Positions 10,281 through 18,144 of a stretch of 64,000 nucleotides of DNA are shown piece after piece. A program made the translations under genes and the position numbers. Position 1 is the stretch's first letter; the number at the start of each line of letters is the position of its first letter. A model generated the notes under the pieces. That model did no database searches and was not told where the DNA came from. It worked only from the letters and a program-made list of their open reading frames with translations. This DNA is from Rhodopseudomonas pentothenatexigens (GTDB lineage Bacteria; Pseudomonadota; Alphaproteobacteria; Rhizobiales; Xanthobacteraceae): the NCBI RefSeq assembly GCF_900218015.1, contig NZ_UFQQ01000018.1, positions 28,331 to 92,330 of the forward strand, read 5' to 3'.

Positions 10281-11066
10281 GTGGACGAGGTCCTGATCGA
10301 CGATCGGGGAGCGTGGCGCGTGATCACGCTGAACCGGCCGGACCGGCTGAATTCGTTCAACGCGGCGATGCACCGTGCGCTGGCTACAGCGCTCGACGCG
10401 GCTCGCGATCCGGCCTGCCGCGCGGTGCTGCTGACCGGCGCCGGGCGCGGCTTCTGCGCCGGGCAGGATCTCGCCGACGTCGCGGTGACGGACGGCGCTG
10501 CGCCCGATCTCGGCGTCACCATCGACGAGTTCTACAATCCGCTGGTGCGGCGCATCCGTGCGCTGGACAAGCCCGTGGTATGTGCGGTCAACGGCACCGC
10601 GGCCGGCGCCGGCGCCAACATCGCGCTTAGCTGCGACATCGTGCTGGCGGCGCGCTCGGCGAAGTTCATCCAGTCGTTCGCCAAAATCGGGCTGGTGCCG
10701 GATTCCGGCGGCACCTGGCTGCTGCCGCGGCTGATCGGCGACGCCCGCGCCAAAGCGCTGGCGATGCTGGCCGAACCGATCGGCGCCGAGACCGCGGCAG
10801 GCTGGGGCCTGATCTGGCGGGCGGTCGACGACGATCAGCTCCGCACCGAAGCCGAAAAGCTCACCGCGCATCTCGCCACCCAGCCGACGCAGGGGCTGGC
10901 GCTGATCAAGCAGGCGCTCGCGGCGGCGGCCACCAACACGCTCGACGCCCAGCTCGATCTCGAACGCGACCTGCAACGGAAGGCCGGGCGGACGCCGGAC
11001 TATGCCGAAGGCGTCGACGCCTTCATCGCCAAGCGCACGCCGAACTTCACCGGGAGGGCGTCGTGA
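10281..11066 (+). CDS. paaG: Epoxyphenylacetyl-CoA isomerase PaaG
   Basis: This 261-residue crotonase-fold enzyme isomerises ring-1,2-epoxyphenylacetyl-CoA to oxepin-CoA. Diagnostic features are the oxyanion-hole segments (GRGFCAGQDL and AAGAGANIALSCD) and GLVPDSGGTWLLPRL, whose Asp is the PaaG acid/base. The start is taken as GTG at 10281 because GGAGAG lies five bases upstream; an in-frame GTG at 10266 lacks this. The stop overlaps the start of paaI by 4 bp. Confidence 0.9.
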   Translation: MDEVLIDDRGAWRVITLNRPDRLNSFNAAMHRALATALDAARDPACRAVLLTGAGRGFCAGQDLADVAVTDGAAPDLGVTIDEFYNPLVRRIRALDKPVVCAVNGTAAGAGANIALSCDIVLAARSAKFIQSFAKIGLVPDSGGTWLLPRLIGDARAKALAMLAEPIGAETAAGWGLIWRAVDDDQLRTEAEKLTAHLATQPTQGLALIKQALAAAATNTLDAQLDLERDLQRKAGRTPDYAEGVDAFIAKRTPNFTGRAS

Positions 11067-11524
11067 CCGTGCAGGACGAGCTGTCGCCCGACGAACTGGC
11101 GCGGGCCTGCGCCGATGCGATGTGGGCCAACGATCACGCCAGCAAGGGGCTCGGCATGGAGATCGTCGAGATCGGCGCCGGCTTCGCCACCCTGGCGATG
11201 ACGGTCACCACCGAGATGGTCAATGGCCACGGCATCGCCCATGGCGGCTTCATCTTCACCCTGGCCGACAGCGCCTTCGCCTATGCATGCAATTCCTACA
11301 ACGACTCGACCGTCGCGGCGCAGGGCGCGATCAGCTTCATCCGCCCCGGCAAGCTCGGCGCCCGGCTGGTGGCGAGCGCGCGCGAAGTCTCACGATCCGG
11401 CCGCAGCGGCATCTACGACGTCCGCGTCACGTCCGGATCGATGGTGATCGCCGAATTCCGCGGCCATTCGCGCGCGATCGGCGGCGCGCTGGTGCCGCAA
11501 CAACAACAACAAGACCAATGTTGA
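11063..11524 (+). CDS. paaI: Hydroxyphenylacetyl-CoA thioesterase PaaI
   Basis: This 153-residue hotdog-fold thioesterase carries the active-site helix motif GHGIAHGGFIFTLADSAFA with its catalytic Asp, as in PaaI. In the pathway it frees CoA from dead-end hydroxyphenylacetyl-CoA products. The GTG start overlaps the paaG stop, implying translational coupling. The C-terminus ends in a short run of Gln codons (CAACAACAACAAC), a feature not needed for the fold. Confidence 0.9.
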   Translation: MTVQDELSPDELARACADAMWANDHASKGLGMEIVEIGAGFATLAMTVTTEMVNGHGIAHGGFIFTLADSAFAYACNSYNDSTVAAQGAISFIRPGKLGARLVASAREVSRSGRSGIYDVRVTSGSMVIAEFRGHSRAIGGALVPQQQQQDQC

Positions 11525-11538
11525 GGGAGGAGACGGCG

Positions 11539-12870
11539 ATGGCCGCGACCGTGCATCAGATCAAGCTCGGCACCTACAATCCCGAACTCGACGATGTCGA
11601 GCGCGCCTCGCGCGACGAGATCACGGCGCTGCAGACCAAGCGGCTGGCGTGGTCGCTGAAGCACGCCTACGACAACGTCGCGCATTACAAGGCCGCGTTC
11701 GACGCCAAGGGCGTGCATCCGTCGGACTTCCGCCAGCTCTCCGACCTGGCGAAATTCCCGTTCACGGTGAAGACCGATCTACGCGACAACTATCCGTTCA
11801 AGATGTTCGCGGTGCCGCGCGAACATCTTGTGCGGGTGCACGCCTCGTCGGGCACCACCGGCAAGCCGATCGTGGTCGGCTACACCGCGGACGACATCGA
11901 CACCTGGGCGACGGTGATGGCGCGCTCGCTGCGCGCCGCCGGCGCGCGGCGCGGCATGATCATCCATAACTCCTACGGCTACGGCCTGTTCACCGGCGGG
12001 CTCGGCGCTCACTACGGCGGCGAGAAACTCGGCTGCACCGTGGTTCCGGTCTCCGGCGGCATGACCGAACGGCAGGTGCAGCTAATCAACGACTTCAAGC
12101 CGGACGTCATCACCGTGACGCCGAGCTACATGCTGGCGATCCTCGACGAGTTCAAGCGCCAGGGCCTCGACCCGCGGGCGTCGTCGCTGAAATACGGCGT
12201 GTTCGGCGCCGAGCCGTGGACCAACGCGATGCGCGCCGAGATCGAGCAGGCGTTCGACATGGACGCCACCGACATCTACGGCCTGTCGGAAGTGATCGGC
12301 CCCGGCGTCGCCCAGGAATGCGTCGAGACCAAGGACGGCCTGCACATCTGGGAGGATCACTTCTATCCCGAAGTGATCGACCCGGAGACCGGCGAGGTGC
12401 TGCCGGACGGCGAGAAGGGCGAACTGGTGTTCACCTCGCTGACCAAGGAAGCCTTCCCCGTCGTCCGCTATCGCACCCGCGATTTGACGCGGCTGCTGCC
12501 GGGCACCGCGCGCCCGGGGATGCGACGGATGGAGAAGATCACCGGCCGCTCCGACGACATGATCATCCTGCGCGGCGTCAACGTGTTTCCGACCCAGATC
12601 GAGGAAGTGCTGCTCGGCACCGACTGGTGCGGCGGCCATTTCATCATCGAACTCACCCGCGAAGGCCGGATGGACGAGATGACGGTGCTGGCCGAAGCGC
12701 GCGCCGAGAGCTGGGACGGCGCCGGCCTGGTGCCGCACGCCGAGCGGGCCGCCGCCTACATCAAGAACACCATCGGGATTTCGACCACGATCAAAGTGGT
12801 GCCGCCCGACACGCTGGAGCGATCGCTCGGCAAGGCCCGGCGGGTGTTCGACAAGCGGCCGAAGGGCTAG
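11539..12870 (+). CDS. paaK: Phenylacetate-CoA ligase PaaK
   Basis: This 443-residue adenylate-forming enzyme activates phenylacetate with ATP and CoA, the first step of the pathway. The N-terminal region (YDNVAHYKAAFDAKGV), the P-loop-like HASSGTTGKPIVVGYT and the C-terminal NTIGISTTIKVV are typical of PaaK, as is the length. The start at 11539 follows GGGAGGAG and lies 14 bp after the paaI stop. The frame is open far upstream, but that part overlaps paaG and paaI. This gene ends the paaGIK operon. Confidence 0.95.
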   Translation: MAATVHQIKLGTYNPELDDVERASRDEITALQTKRLAWSLKHAYDNVAHYKAAFDAKGVHPSDFRQLSDLAKFPFTVKTDLRDNYPFKMFAVPREHLVRVHASSGTTGKPIVVGYTADDIDTWATVMARSLRAAGARRGMIIHNSYGYGLFTGGLGAHYGGEKLGCTVVPVSGGMTERQVQLINDFKPDVITVTPSYMLAILDEFKRQGLDPRASSLKYGVFGAEPWTNAMRAEIEQAFDMDATDIYGLSEVIGPGVAQECVETKDGLHIWEDHFYPEVIDPETGEVLPDGEKGELVFTSLTKEAFPVVRYRTRDLTRLLPGTARPGMRRMEKITGRSDDMIILRGVNVFPTQIEEVLLGTDWCGGHFIIELTREGRMDEMTVLAEARAESWDGAGLVPHAERAAAYIKNTIGISTTIKVVPPDTLERSLGKARRVFDKRPKG

Positions 12871-12878
12871 CCAACGCG

Positions 12879-12998
12879 GTCATTCCGGGGCGCGCAGCGC
12901 GAACCCGGACTCTCGCCCGCTTGGGAATAGGACGTTGCCCCGCTCTGCCCGTTGCGGACTCCGGGTTCGTGCAGCTTTGCTGCACGCCCCGGAATGAC
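12879..12998. repeat. Dispersed palindromic repeat, family A
   Basis: It starts GTCATTCCGGGGCGCGCAGC and ends CACGCCCCGGAATGAC, with AACCCGGACTC and its mirror GACTCCGGGTT inside. It lies between the convergent paaK and MFS genes, where a hairpin could help end both transcripts. Confidence 0.85.
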
Positions 12999-13013
12999 CA
13001 GCCTCTCTCTAAG

Positions 13014-14243
13014 CTACTCCGCGCCGCGCAGTCGCGAGGCCGCCAGCAGCACCAGGCCGGCACCGGCGACCGACCAGCACGCCACCGGCGCCCATTGCAG
13101 CAGCGGCGCGTAGTCCGGCAGCTTCTGCATCCCGCCGGCCACCGCCGCCATTCGCGCGAAGGTCGCCAGCGCCAGCGCGGAGAACACCAAGCCCGCGAGC
13201 TTGCCCTCGGCGCCGGTGCGGCCGATCGCGAGCGCGGCCGACACCGCGCTCATCAGCATGCAGCCCCACGCCGCGCCGGCGACAAACTGCGCGGCGATCA
13301 GCACGGTGAGCGAGCCGGCCAGTTCGGCGATGCCGACAGCTATCGCGCCGATCAAGCCGGCGACGCCCATCACGATCAGTCCGCCGCGATGTTTGACCAC
13401 GAGGCTGGCCGGAAACAGCGCGAGGTTGAAGCCGATCCAGAACACCGGCATCAGCCATTGCAGATCGCCCGGCGCGGCGAAACGCGAAAACAGGTTGGCG
13501 CTGTTGATGCTGAAATGAAGCTGATAGCCGAGCGCGAGGATCAGCATCGCCGCGACGAACAGCGCCGGCACCTTGCCGAGCGGTTTGGCGACTGCGCGCG
13601 GCGGCGCGGGCGTGCGCTGCCCGGCGAGGTGACGTTCGACCTTGATCAGCACCAGCGTGGTGAGCACCAACACCACGCTGGAGATCATGAACGGCAGCAG
13701 CGGATCGACGCCTCTCAGCACCACGCCGAGATACGGCGACACCGCGCCGGCGAGGCCGTAGCCGAGCATGGTCAACGCCGACAGGAATGGCAGCGACGGT
13801 CGCGCACCGTATTTGCCGAACAGCGTGAGCGGCGGCGCACGCAGCACCGAGGAGCTCGCGGCCCACAGCACGATCAGCGCGATCAACGCCGTTTGGGCGC
13901 CGGGCCCCTGCCCGGCCACCAGCGGCATGGCGACGAAGGCGGCGCAGGACAGCGCCGCGACGATCGCAACGAAGATGCCGAGCCGGCCGACCAGCGCCGA
14001 CACCCGGTCGGCGGCGATCCCCATCGCGGTGTCGGTGAGGGTGAAGATGGCCTGGTCGAGCATCAGGATCAGGATCACCGCGGCGGGCGCGATCCCGACC
14101 TCGGCGGCGAGCTTCGGCAGATAGATCACGTAGGTGGTCCAGAGCAGCGTGAACAGCAATTGCAGCAGCGCCACATAGACTCCGGCGCGGGTGACGCCGC
14201 TCGCCGGCTTCGCCTCGACCCCGTCGTTCGCCAGATCGGTCAT
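13014..14243 (-). CDS. MFS transporter
   Basis: This 409-residue integral-membrane protein has about twelve hydrophobic segments arranged as two halves with a basic central loop (VERHLAGQRTPAPPRAVAK). The loop motif between TM2 and TM3 (GIAADRVSALVGR) is the usual major facilitator signature. The substrate is unknown; convergence with paaK does not by itself imply phenylacetate transport. The downstream gene alkB starts on the same strand upstream of it, about 40 bp away. Confidence 0.85.
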   Translation of the reverse strand: MTDLANDGVEAKPASGVTRAGVYVALLQLLFTLLWTTYVIYLPKLAAEVGIAPAAVILILMLDQAIFTLTDTAMGIAADRVSALVGRLGIFVAIVAALSCAAFVAMPLVAGQGPGAQTALIALIVLWAASSSVLRAPPLTLFGKYGARPSLPFLSALTMLGYGLAGAVSPYLGVVLRGVDPLLPFMISSVVLVLTTLVLIKVERHLAGQRTPAPPRAVAKPLGKVPALFVAAMLILALGYQLHFSINSANLFSRFAAPGDLQWLMPVFWIGFNLALFPASLVVKHRGGLIVMGVAGLIGAIAVGIAELAGSLTVLIAAQFVAGAAWGCMLMSAVSAALAIGRTGAEGKLAGLVFSALALATFARMAAVAGGMQKLPDYAPLLQWAPVACWSVAGAGLVLLAASRLRGAE

Positions 14244-14281
14244 GAGCCCCCTTTTGGGTCGTGCCTCTGTGCCGCGCGCCG

Positions 14282-14932
14282 CTACAGCGCCTTGCGGAAG
14301 GTGAGATTGATCCGTTGCCGGCCGAGCAGCGGATGCTCACCGTCCTTCAGCGTCAGCACGCCATGATACACCAGCCGCGACGGCCCGCCCCACACCAGCA
14401 CGTCGCCGTGGCGCAATTGGTAGTTGATCGGCTTGTCGCTGCGGTTCATTCCGCCGAACTGGAAGGTCGCCGGCAGGCCGAGCGACAGCGAGACGATTGG
14501 CGCCGAGAAGTCGGCTTCGTCCTTGTCCTGATGCAGCGCCATCCTGGCGCCGGGGACGTAGCGGTTGATCAGGCAGGCATCCGGATCGAAGCCGGCAAAG
14601 CCGGCCTCGGTGGCGGCGCGCTGCGCCAGATCGCGCAGCACCGCGGGCATCTCCGGCCACGGCGCCGCGCTGTCCGGATCGGTCGGAGAATAGCGATAGC
14701 CGCGGCGGTCGGTGACCCAGCCGGCGGTGCCGCAGCTCGTCATCGCCACGCTCATGGTGTGGCCGCCCGGCGTCATCATGTGGCGGAACGACGCGCGGGC
14801 GACGACGGCGTCGATCGCCGCGAGCACGTCATGCTCGTTGTCGCGGGCAAAGCCGCGCAGCAGCGCAGCGCCGGGCGCGATGTCTTGGCGGCGCGGCAGC
14901 GGCGCGTCGAGACTGTCGAACAGATCCGCCAT
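14282..14932 (-). CDS. alkB: Alkylated DNA repair dioxygenase AlkB
   Basis: This 216-residue protein, the same length as E. coli AlkB, is an Fe(II)/2-oxoglutarate dioxygenase that reverses N1-methyladenine and N3-methylcytosine. The iron site HQDKDE (His-x-Asp), the distal His of RLVYHGVLTL and the 2-oxoglutarate-binding Arg in RQRINLTFRK are all visible, with NRYVPGARM before them. The start overlaps the stop of the upstream LysR gene as TAATG, so translation is probably coupled to it. No Ada-type regulator is nearby. Confidence 0.94.
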   Translation of the reverse strand: MADLFDSLDAPLPRRQDIAPGAALLRGFARDNEHDVLAAIDAVVARASFRHMMTPGGHTMSVAMTSCGTAGWVTDRRGYRYSPTDPDSAAPWPEMPAVLRDLAQRAATEAGFAGFDPDACLINRYVPGARMALHQDKDEADFSAPIVSLSLGLPATFQFGGMNRSDKPINYQLRHGDVLVWGGPSRLVYHGVLTLKDGEHPLLGRQRINLTFRKAL

Positions 14933-15849
14933 TACGCGCTGCTCCCCTTCACATTGCCGCCGAACTGCCAGTCCGCCGTCTCCACCGCAAGATCGATGAA
15001 GGCGCGCACCTTGGCGGAGAGCAGCCGCGCGGTCGGATACACCATCGTGATCGGCAGCGGCGGCACCTCGTAATCGGCGAGCACGATCTGTAGCCGCCCC
15101 GCCGCGATCGCGTCGGCGGCCTGATAGGCAAGCACGCGTGCGAACCCGCCGCCCCGCTCGGCATCGAGGATCGCGACATCGGCGACGTTGCTGACGAGGC
15201 GCGGCACGCACGGCACCCGGACGTCACGGCCATCGAGCACGAAGCGCCATTCCACCGGCGCGCCGGTCTGGCCGAAATGCACGATGTCGTGAGCCGCGAT
15301 CTCGGCCGGGGTCGCTGGCACGCCGCGCGCCGCCAGATAGTCCGGCGACGCCACCACGATCCGCCGCATCGCGCCGAGCTGCCGGGCCACCAGACTGGAA
15401 TCCGACAGATGCCCGATCCGGACCGCGCAATCGACGCCGTCCTCGACCAGATTGATCATCAGGTCCGACAGCCGCAATTCGCCGGTCACCTGCGGATAGC
15501 GCCGCAGATAGTCCGACAGCAGCGGTGCGACATAGCGCCGGCCGAAGCCGACCGGCGCCGACACCACCAACCGGCCCGACGGCGTGACGTGCTCGGCCGC
15601 GGCCGAGGCGTCGGCCTCTTCGAGATCGGCGAGAATCCGCCGCACCCGCTCCAGATAGCGCGCGCCGGTGTCGGTGAGCGCGACCGAGCGCGTCGTCCGC
15701 TGCAGCAGCCGGGTGCCGAGACGCTGTTCCAGCGTCGCAACCAGCCGCGTCACCGCAGAGGGCGATATCCCGAGTTTACGCGCCGCCGGCGCAAAGCCCT
15801 GCAGCTCGGCGACGGCGACGAACGCGCTCATGGTGTCGAGACGGTCCAT
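14932..15849 (-). CDS. LysR family transcriptional regulator
   Basis: This 305-residue protein has an N-terminal winged HTH (about residues 1-60, MSAFVAVAELQGFAPAARKL then TRLVATLEQRLGTRLL) and a LysR substrate-binding domain. The start at 15849 follows AGGACG at modest distance. It is divergent from a PNPOx-family gene, the classic layout for LysR regulators and their target. Its stop overlaps the alkB start. Confidence 0.9.
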   Translation of the reverse strand: MDRLDTMSAFVAVAELQGFAPAARKLGISPSAVTRLVATLEQRLGTRLLQRTTRSVALTDTGARYLERVRRILADLEEADASAAAEHVTPSGRLVVSAPVGFGRRYVAPLLSDYLRRYPQVTGELRLSDLMINLVEDGVDCAVRIGHLSDSSLVARQLGAMRRIVVASPDYLAARGVPATPAEIAAHDIVHFGQTGAPVEWRFVLDGRDVRVPCVPRLVSNVADVAILDAERGGGFARVLAYQAADAIAAGRLQIVLADYEVPPLPITMVYPTARLLSAKVRAFIDLAVETADWQFGGNVKGSSA

Positions 15850-15869
15850 GGCACTATTTCGTCCTGCGC

Positions 15870-15899
15870 AACAATAAAGTGTCAAATCAACTGATTGTT
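15870..15899. promoter_or_regulatory. Candidate operator in the lysR divergent region
   Basis: AACAAT at 15870-15875 and ATTGTT at 15894-15899 form an inverted repeat in the 101-bp gap between the LysR gene and the PNPOx-family gene. LysR proteins bind such interrupted dyads, but the arms are only six bases, so this is tentative. Confidence 0.3.
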
Positions 15900-15950
15900 T
15901 GGCGGAAGAGAAAGGACGATCTGTCCGACACATTCGAGCAGGAGGGTCTC

Positions 15951-16571
15951 ATGACCGAAGCGCTGCACGTCTCCAGCGACATCGCCTTCACCCCCGCCGT
16001 CAAGGCAATCCAGACCCGCAAGGGCTCGCGCGAGTCCTATGCCCGGGTCGAACGCAACGGCGGCTGGGCAACCACGATCGACGACAACCTCGCCGCTTTC
16101 CTCGGCGCCCAGACCAGCGTGCTGCTCGCCACCGCGAGCGCCGACGGGCAGCCCTACATCCAGCATCGCGGCGGGCCGGCCGGCTTCCTGCATGTGCTCG
16201 ACCCGCAGACCATCGGGTTCGCCGACTTCAAGGGCAATCAGCAGTTCATCACCCAGGGCAATCTCGCCGAGAACCCGAAGGCCTATCTGTTCGTGATCGA
16301 TTACGCGCACCGCCGGCGCATCAAGATCTGGGGCCGCGCCCGTGTGATCGAGGACGATCCGGAGCTGATCGCCCGGCTGATGCCGAAGGGCTACAAGGCC
16401 CGCCCCGAACAGGCGATCCTGTTCGAGGTCGCGGCTTGGGACAGCAACTGCCCGCAGCACATCCCGCAGAAGTTCGATGCGGCCGATGTCGCCGCGGCGA
16501 TCACCACCCGGGACATCCGGATCGCCGAGCTGGAAGCGCTGCTCGCCGCCGCCACCCAGGCGAAGGAATAA
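15951..16571 (+). CDS. Pyridoxamine 5'-phosphate oxidase family protein
   Basis: This 206-residue flavin-binding split-barrel protein includes LGAQTSVLLATASADGQPYIQHRGGPAGFL, the strand-turn region that binds FMN in this fold, and KIWGRARVI. Proteins of this type bind FMN, haem or F420 and are often oxidoreductases rather than true PdxH. The start follows GGAGGG by about six bases. The divergent LysR gene is its probable regulator. Confidence 0.8.
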   Translation: MTEALHVSSDIAFTPAVKAIQTRKGSRESYARVERNGGWATTIDDNLAAFLGAQTSVLLATASADGQPYIQHRGGPAGFLHVLDPQTIGFADFKGNQQFITQGNLAENPKAYLFVIDYAHRRRIKIWGRARVIEDDPELIARLMPKGYKARPEQAILFEVAAWDSNCPQHIPQKFDAADVAAAITTRDIRIAELEALLAAATQAKE

Positions 16572-16639
16572 CGACGCACCGGACGATTTGCCCGCGTCCG
16601 ACCGTTTCGCGCGCGGCCGGGCCGGGATAAACAGGGCCG

Positions 16640-17026
16640 ATGACCGCCCTCGCCCCGATCAACGCCAACACCTGCCAAAGCTGCGGCGCCTGCTGCGGCT
16701 ATTCGGAGAACTGGCCGCGCTTCACGATCGAGGACGACGCCGCGCTCGACGCCATTCCGGCGGCGCTGGTCAACGCGCGACTGTCGGGAATGCGCTGCGA
16801 CGCCGATCGCTGTGCCGCGCTGAGCGGCACCATCGGGCAAGCCACGGCCTGCACGATCTACCCGCTGCGTCCCGAGGTGTGCCGCGACTGCCTCCCCGGC
16901 GATCCGGAATGCAACATGGCGCGGCGCAAATTCCGGCTGCCGCCGCTGCCGAGCGCGCTCGCCGAGACCGATCAGTTGGCGACGTCAGGGGCCGGTGCGT
17001 CGTCGGATTCCAGCTCGGAGTCCTGA
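16640..17026 (+). CDS. YkgJ-type cysteine-cluster protein
   Basis: This 128-residue protein begins with the metal-chelating motif TCQSCGACCGY and has further Cys at CTIYPLRPEVCRDC and ECNMARR, the pattern of the YkgJ zinc/iron-chelating family. Its function is not established. The tail is Ser/Glu-rich. The last 55 bp overlap the end of a convergent gene on the other strand. Confidence 0.82.
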   Translation: MTALAPINANTCQSCGACCGYSENWPRFTIEDDAALDAIPAALVNARLSGMRCDADRCAALSGTIGQATACTIYPLRPEVCRDCLPGDPECNMARRKFRLPPLPSALAETDQLATSGAGASSDSSSES

Positions 17027-17379
17027 TCGAGGGGCGCGAAGCTGGCCAGCGGCGCGGTCGACAGCGTGATCGCCTTGCGCTGTGAGTAGCTGCTGACCGC
17101 CGGAGCCCGCCTTTCGTGCGCCAGCGCGTACAGCACGGAACCGGCACGGCCACCGACCTGGATCAGGTCGCGCTCGTCGCAGCTCGCCGCCACGGCGAGC
17201 GCCAGCGGCTGCAAATGCGCCCGGCGATAGCAGAACAGCGCCAACATCGCGCGAACGTCGCCCGACACGCTGTCAACTAACTGTGACAATCCATGCTCGT
17301 TGGCGCGATACATCTGGCCCAGCAGTTCCTCGCGGACCGGGCAAGCGTCGTTCTCGAAAGCTTCACGGCTGGACCACAT
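16972..17379 (-). CDS. Conserved-looking hypothetical protein
   Basis: I do not recognise this 135-residue protein. It is mostly helical and soluble, with a central Ala/Leu-rich part (GDVRAMLALFCYRRAHLQPLALA) and an acidic C-terminus (DQDSELESDDAPAPDVAN). The start at 17379 has GGAG seven bases upstream, and codon use looks like that of real genes here. It overlaps the YkgJ gene tail to tail. Confidence 0.6.
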   Translation of the reverse strand: MWSSREAFENDACPVREELLGQMYRANEHGLSQLVDSVSGDVRAMLALFCYRRAHLQPLALAVAASCDERDLIQVGGRAGSVLYALAHERRAPAVSSYSQRKAITLSTAPLASFAPLDQDSELESDDAPAPDVAN

Positions 17380-17695
17380 CGGCGTTCTCCCGAACAGGTG
17401 ACGGTCGTGAGGATGCGACCCATTCTGTTAATGGGCTCTTAACTACACAACCTAATACCAGCACCTGCCCTTGCGCCGTGTGCATGGAACTAAACACGGA
17501 TCACGATTTGATACAGCGACAATTTTGCACGTGACGGCGAGCCGGCAAGGATTAACTATCCGCGTGCCGCTTGCCCGGCGAGTTCCGAGCAGCGAGCAGC
17601 GTGGTGCCGGAACGATCGAGCCGCGACTCACATTCACGACATCCAGGCTCGGCGAGATCCATTCGGCACGTTCAGTTGGCACGATGGAGCGTACC
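17380..17695. other. Divergent intergenic region
   Basis: This 316-bp region between two outward-reading genes has below-average GC (TTAATGGGCTCTTAACTAC at 17428-17446). It presumably holds promoters for both. No clear promoter pair, hairpin or small gene was identified. Confidence 0.4.
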
Positions 17696-18079
17696 ATGAC
17701 TGATCCGGTCACGTTGTTCCCCAATCTGATGCAACCTGCAGCCAAGACCTACGCCCCGATGGGGATCAAGTTCTGGGAGAGCGAGGCGACCGTCCTCGAC
17801 AGCATGAAGGAATTCGCCGACGGTTGGTTCGAACGGCGGCGCATTGGAACCCGCGCCGCGCTGGAAACCGCACGGCGGATGGGGGAAGCGACCACGCCGC
17901 TCGATGCGTTTCGCGAATATCAGGACTGGCTCGGCGGCGCGATGGCCCGCATGCTCGAAGACGGCATGGCGTGGCAGCAGCAATTCATGAAGGCCAACGC
18001 CAAGCTGGCGCCGCACATGCCGCGTCAGGACGAGCCGACCGACGCAGCGCCGTCGCCAGAGACGCGGATGAGCGCTTAG
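17696..18079 (+). CDS. Phasin-like small protein
   Basis: This 127-residue amphipathic helical protein has the segment SMKEFADGWFERRRIGTRAALETARRM followed by DAFREYQDWLGGAMARMLEDGMAWQQQFM. This resembles phasins, which coat polyhydroxyalkanoate granules, but is short for the family. The start at 17696 is preferred because GGAG lies five bases upstream; an ATG at 17684 is also in frame. No polyhydroxyalkanoate gene is nearby, so the call rests on composition alone. Confidence 0.6.
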   Translation: MTDPVTLFPNLMQPAAKTYAPMGIKFWESEATVLDSMKEFADGWFERRRIGTRAALETARRMGEATTPLDAFREYQDWLGGAMARMLEDGMAWQQQFMKANAKLAPHMPRQDEPTDAAPSPETRMSA

Positions 18080-18144
18080 CCCTCCGGGCTCGACGCTGCT
18101 GACCGCGCAAACGGCGGGACGCCGAGTTCGCATATTTGCGCAGA

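Noticed and set aside
12216..14366. A 716-codon plus-strand frame running through paaK and the MFS gene
   Set aside because: It crosses a gene end and a palindromic repeat and overlaps two well-supported genes. Its composition is that of an antisense or out-of-frame shadow.
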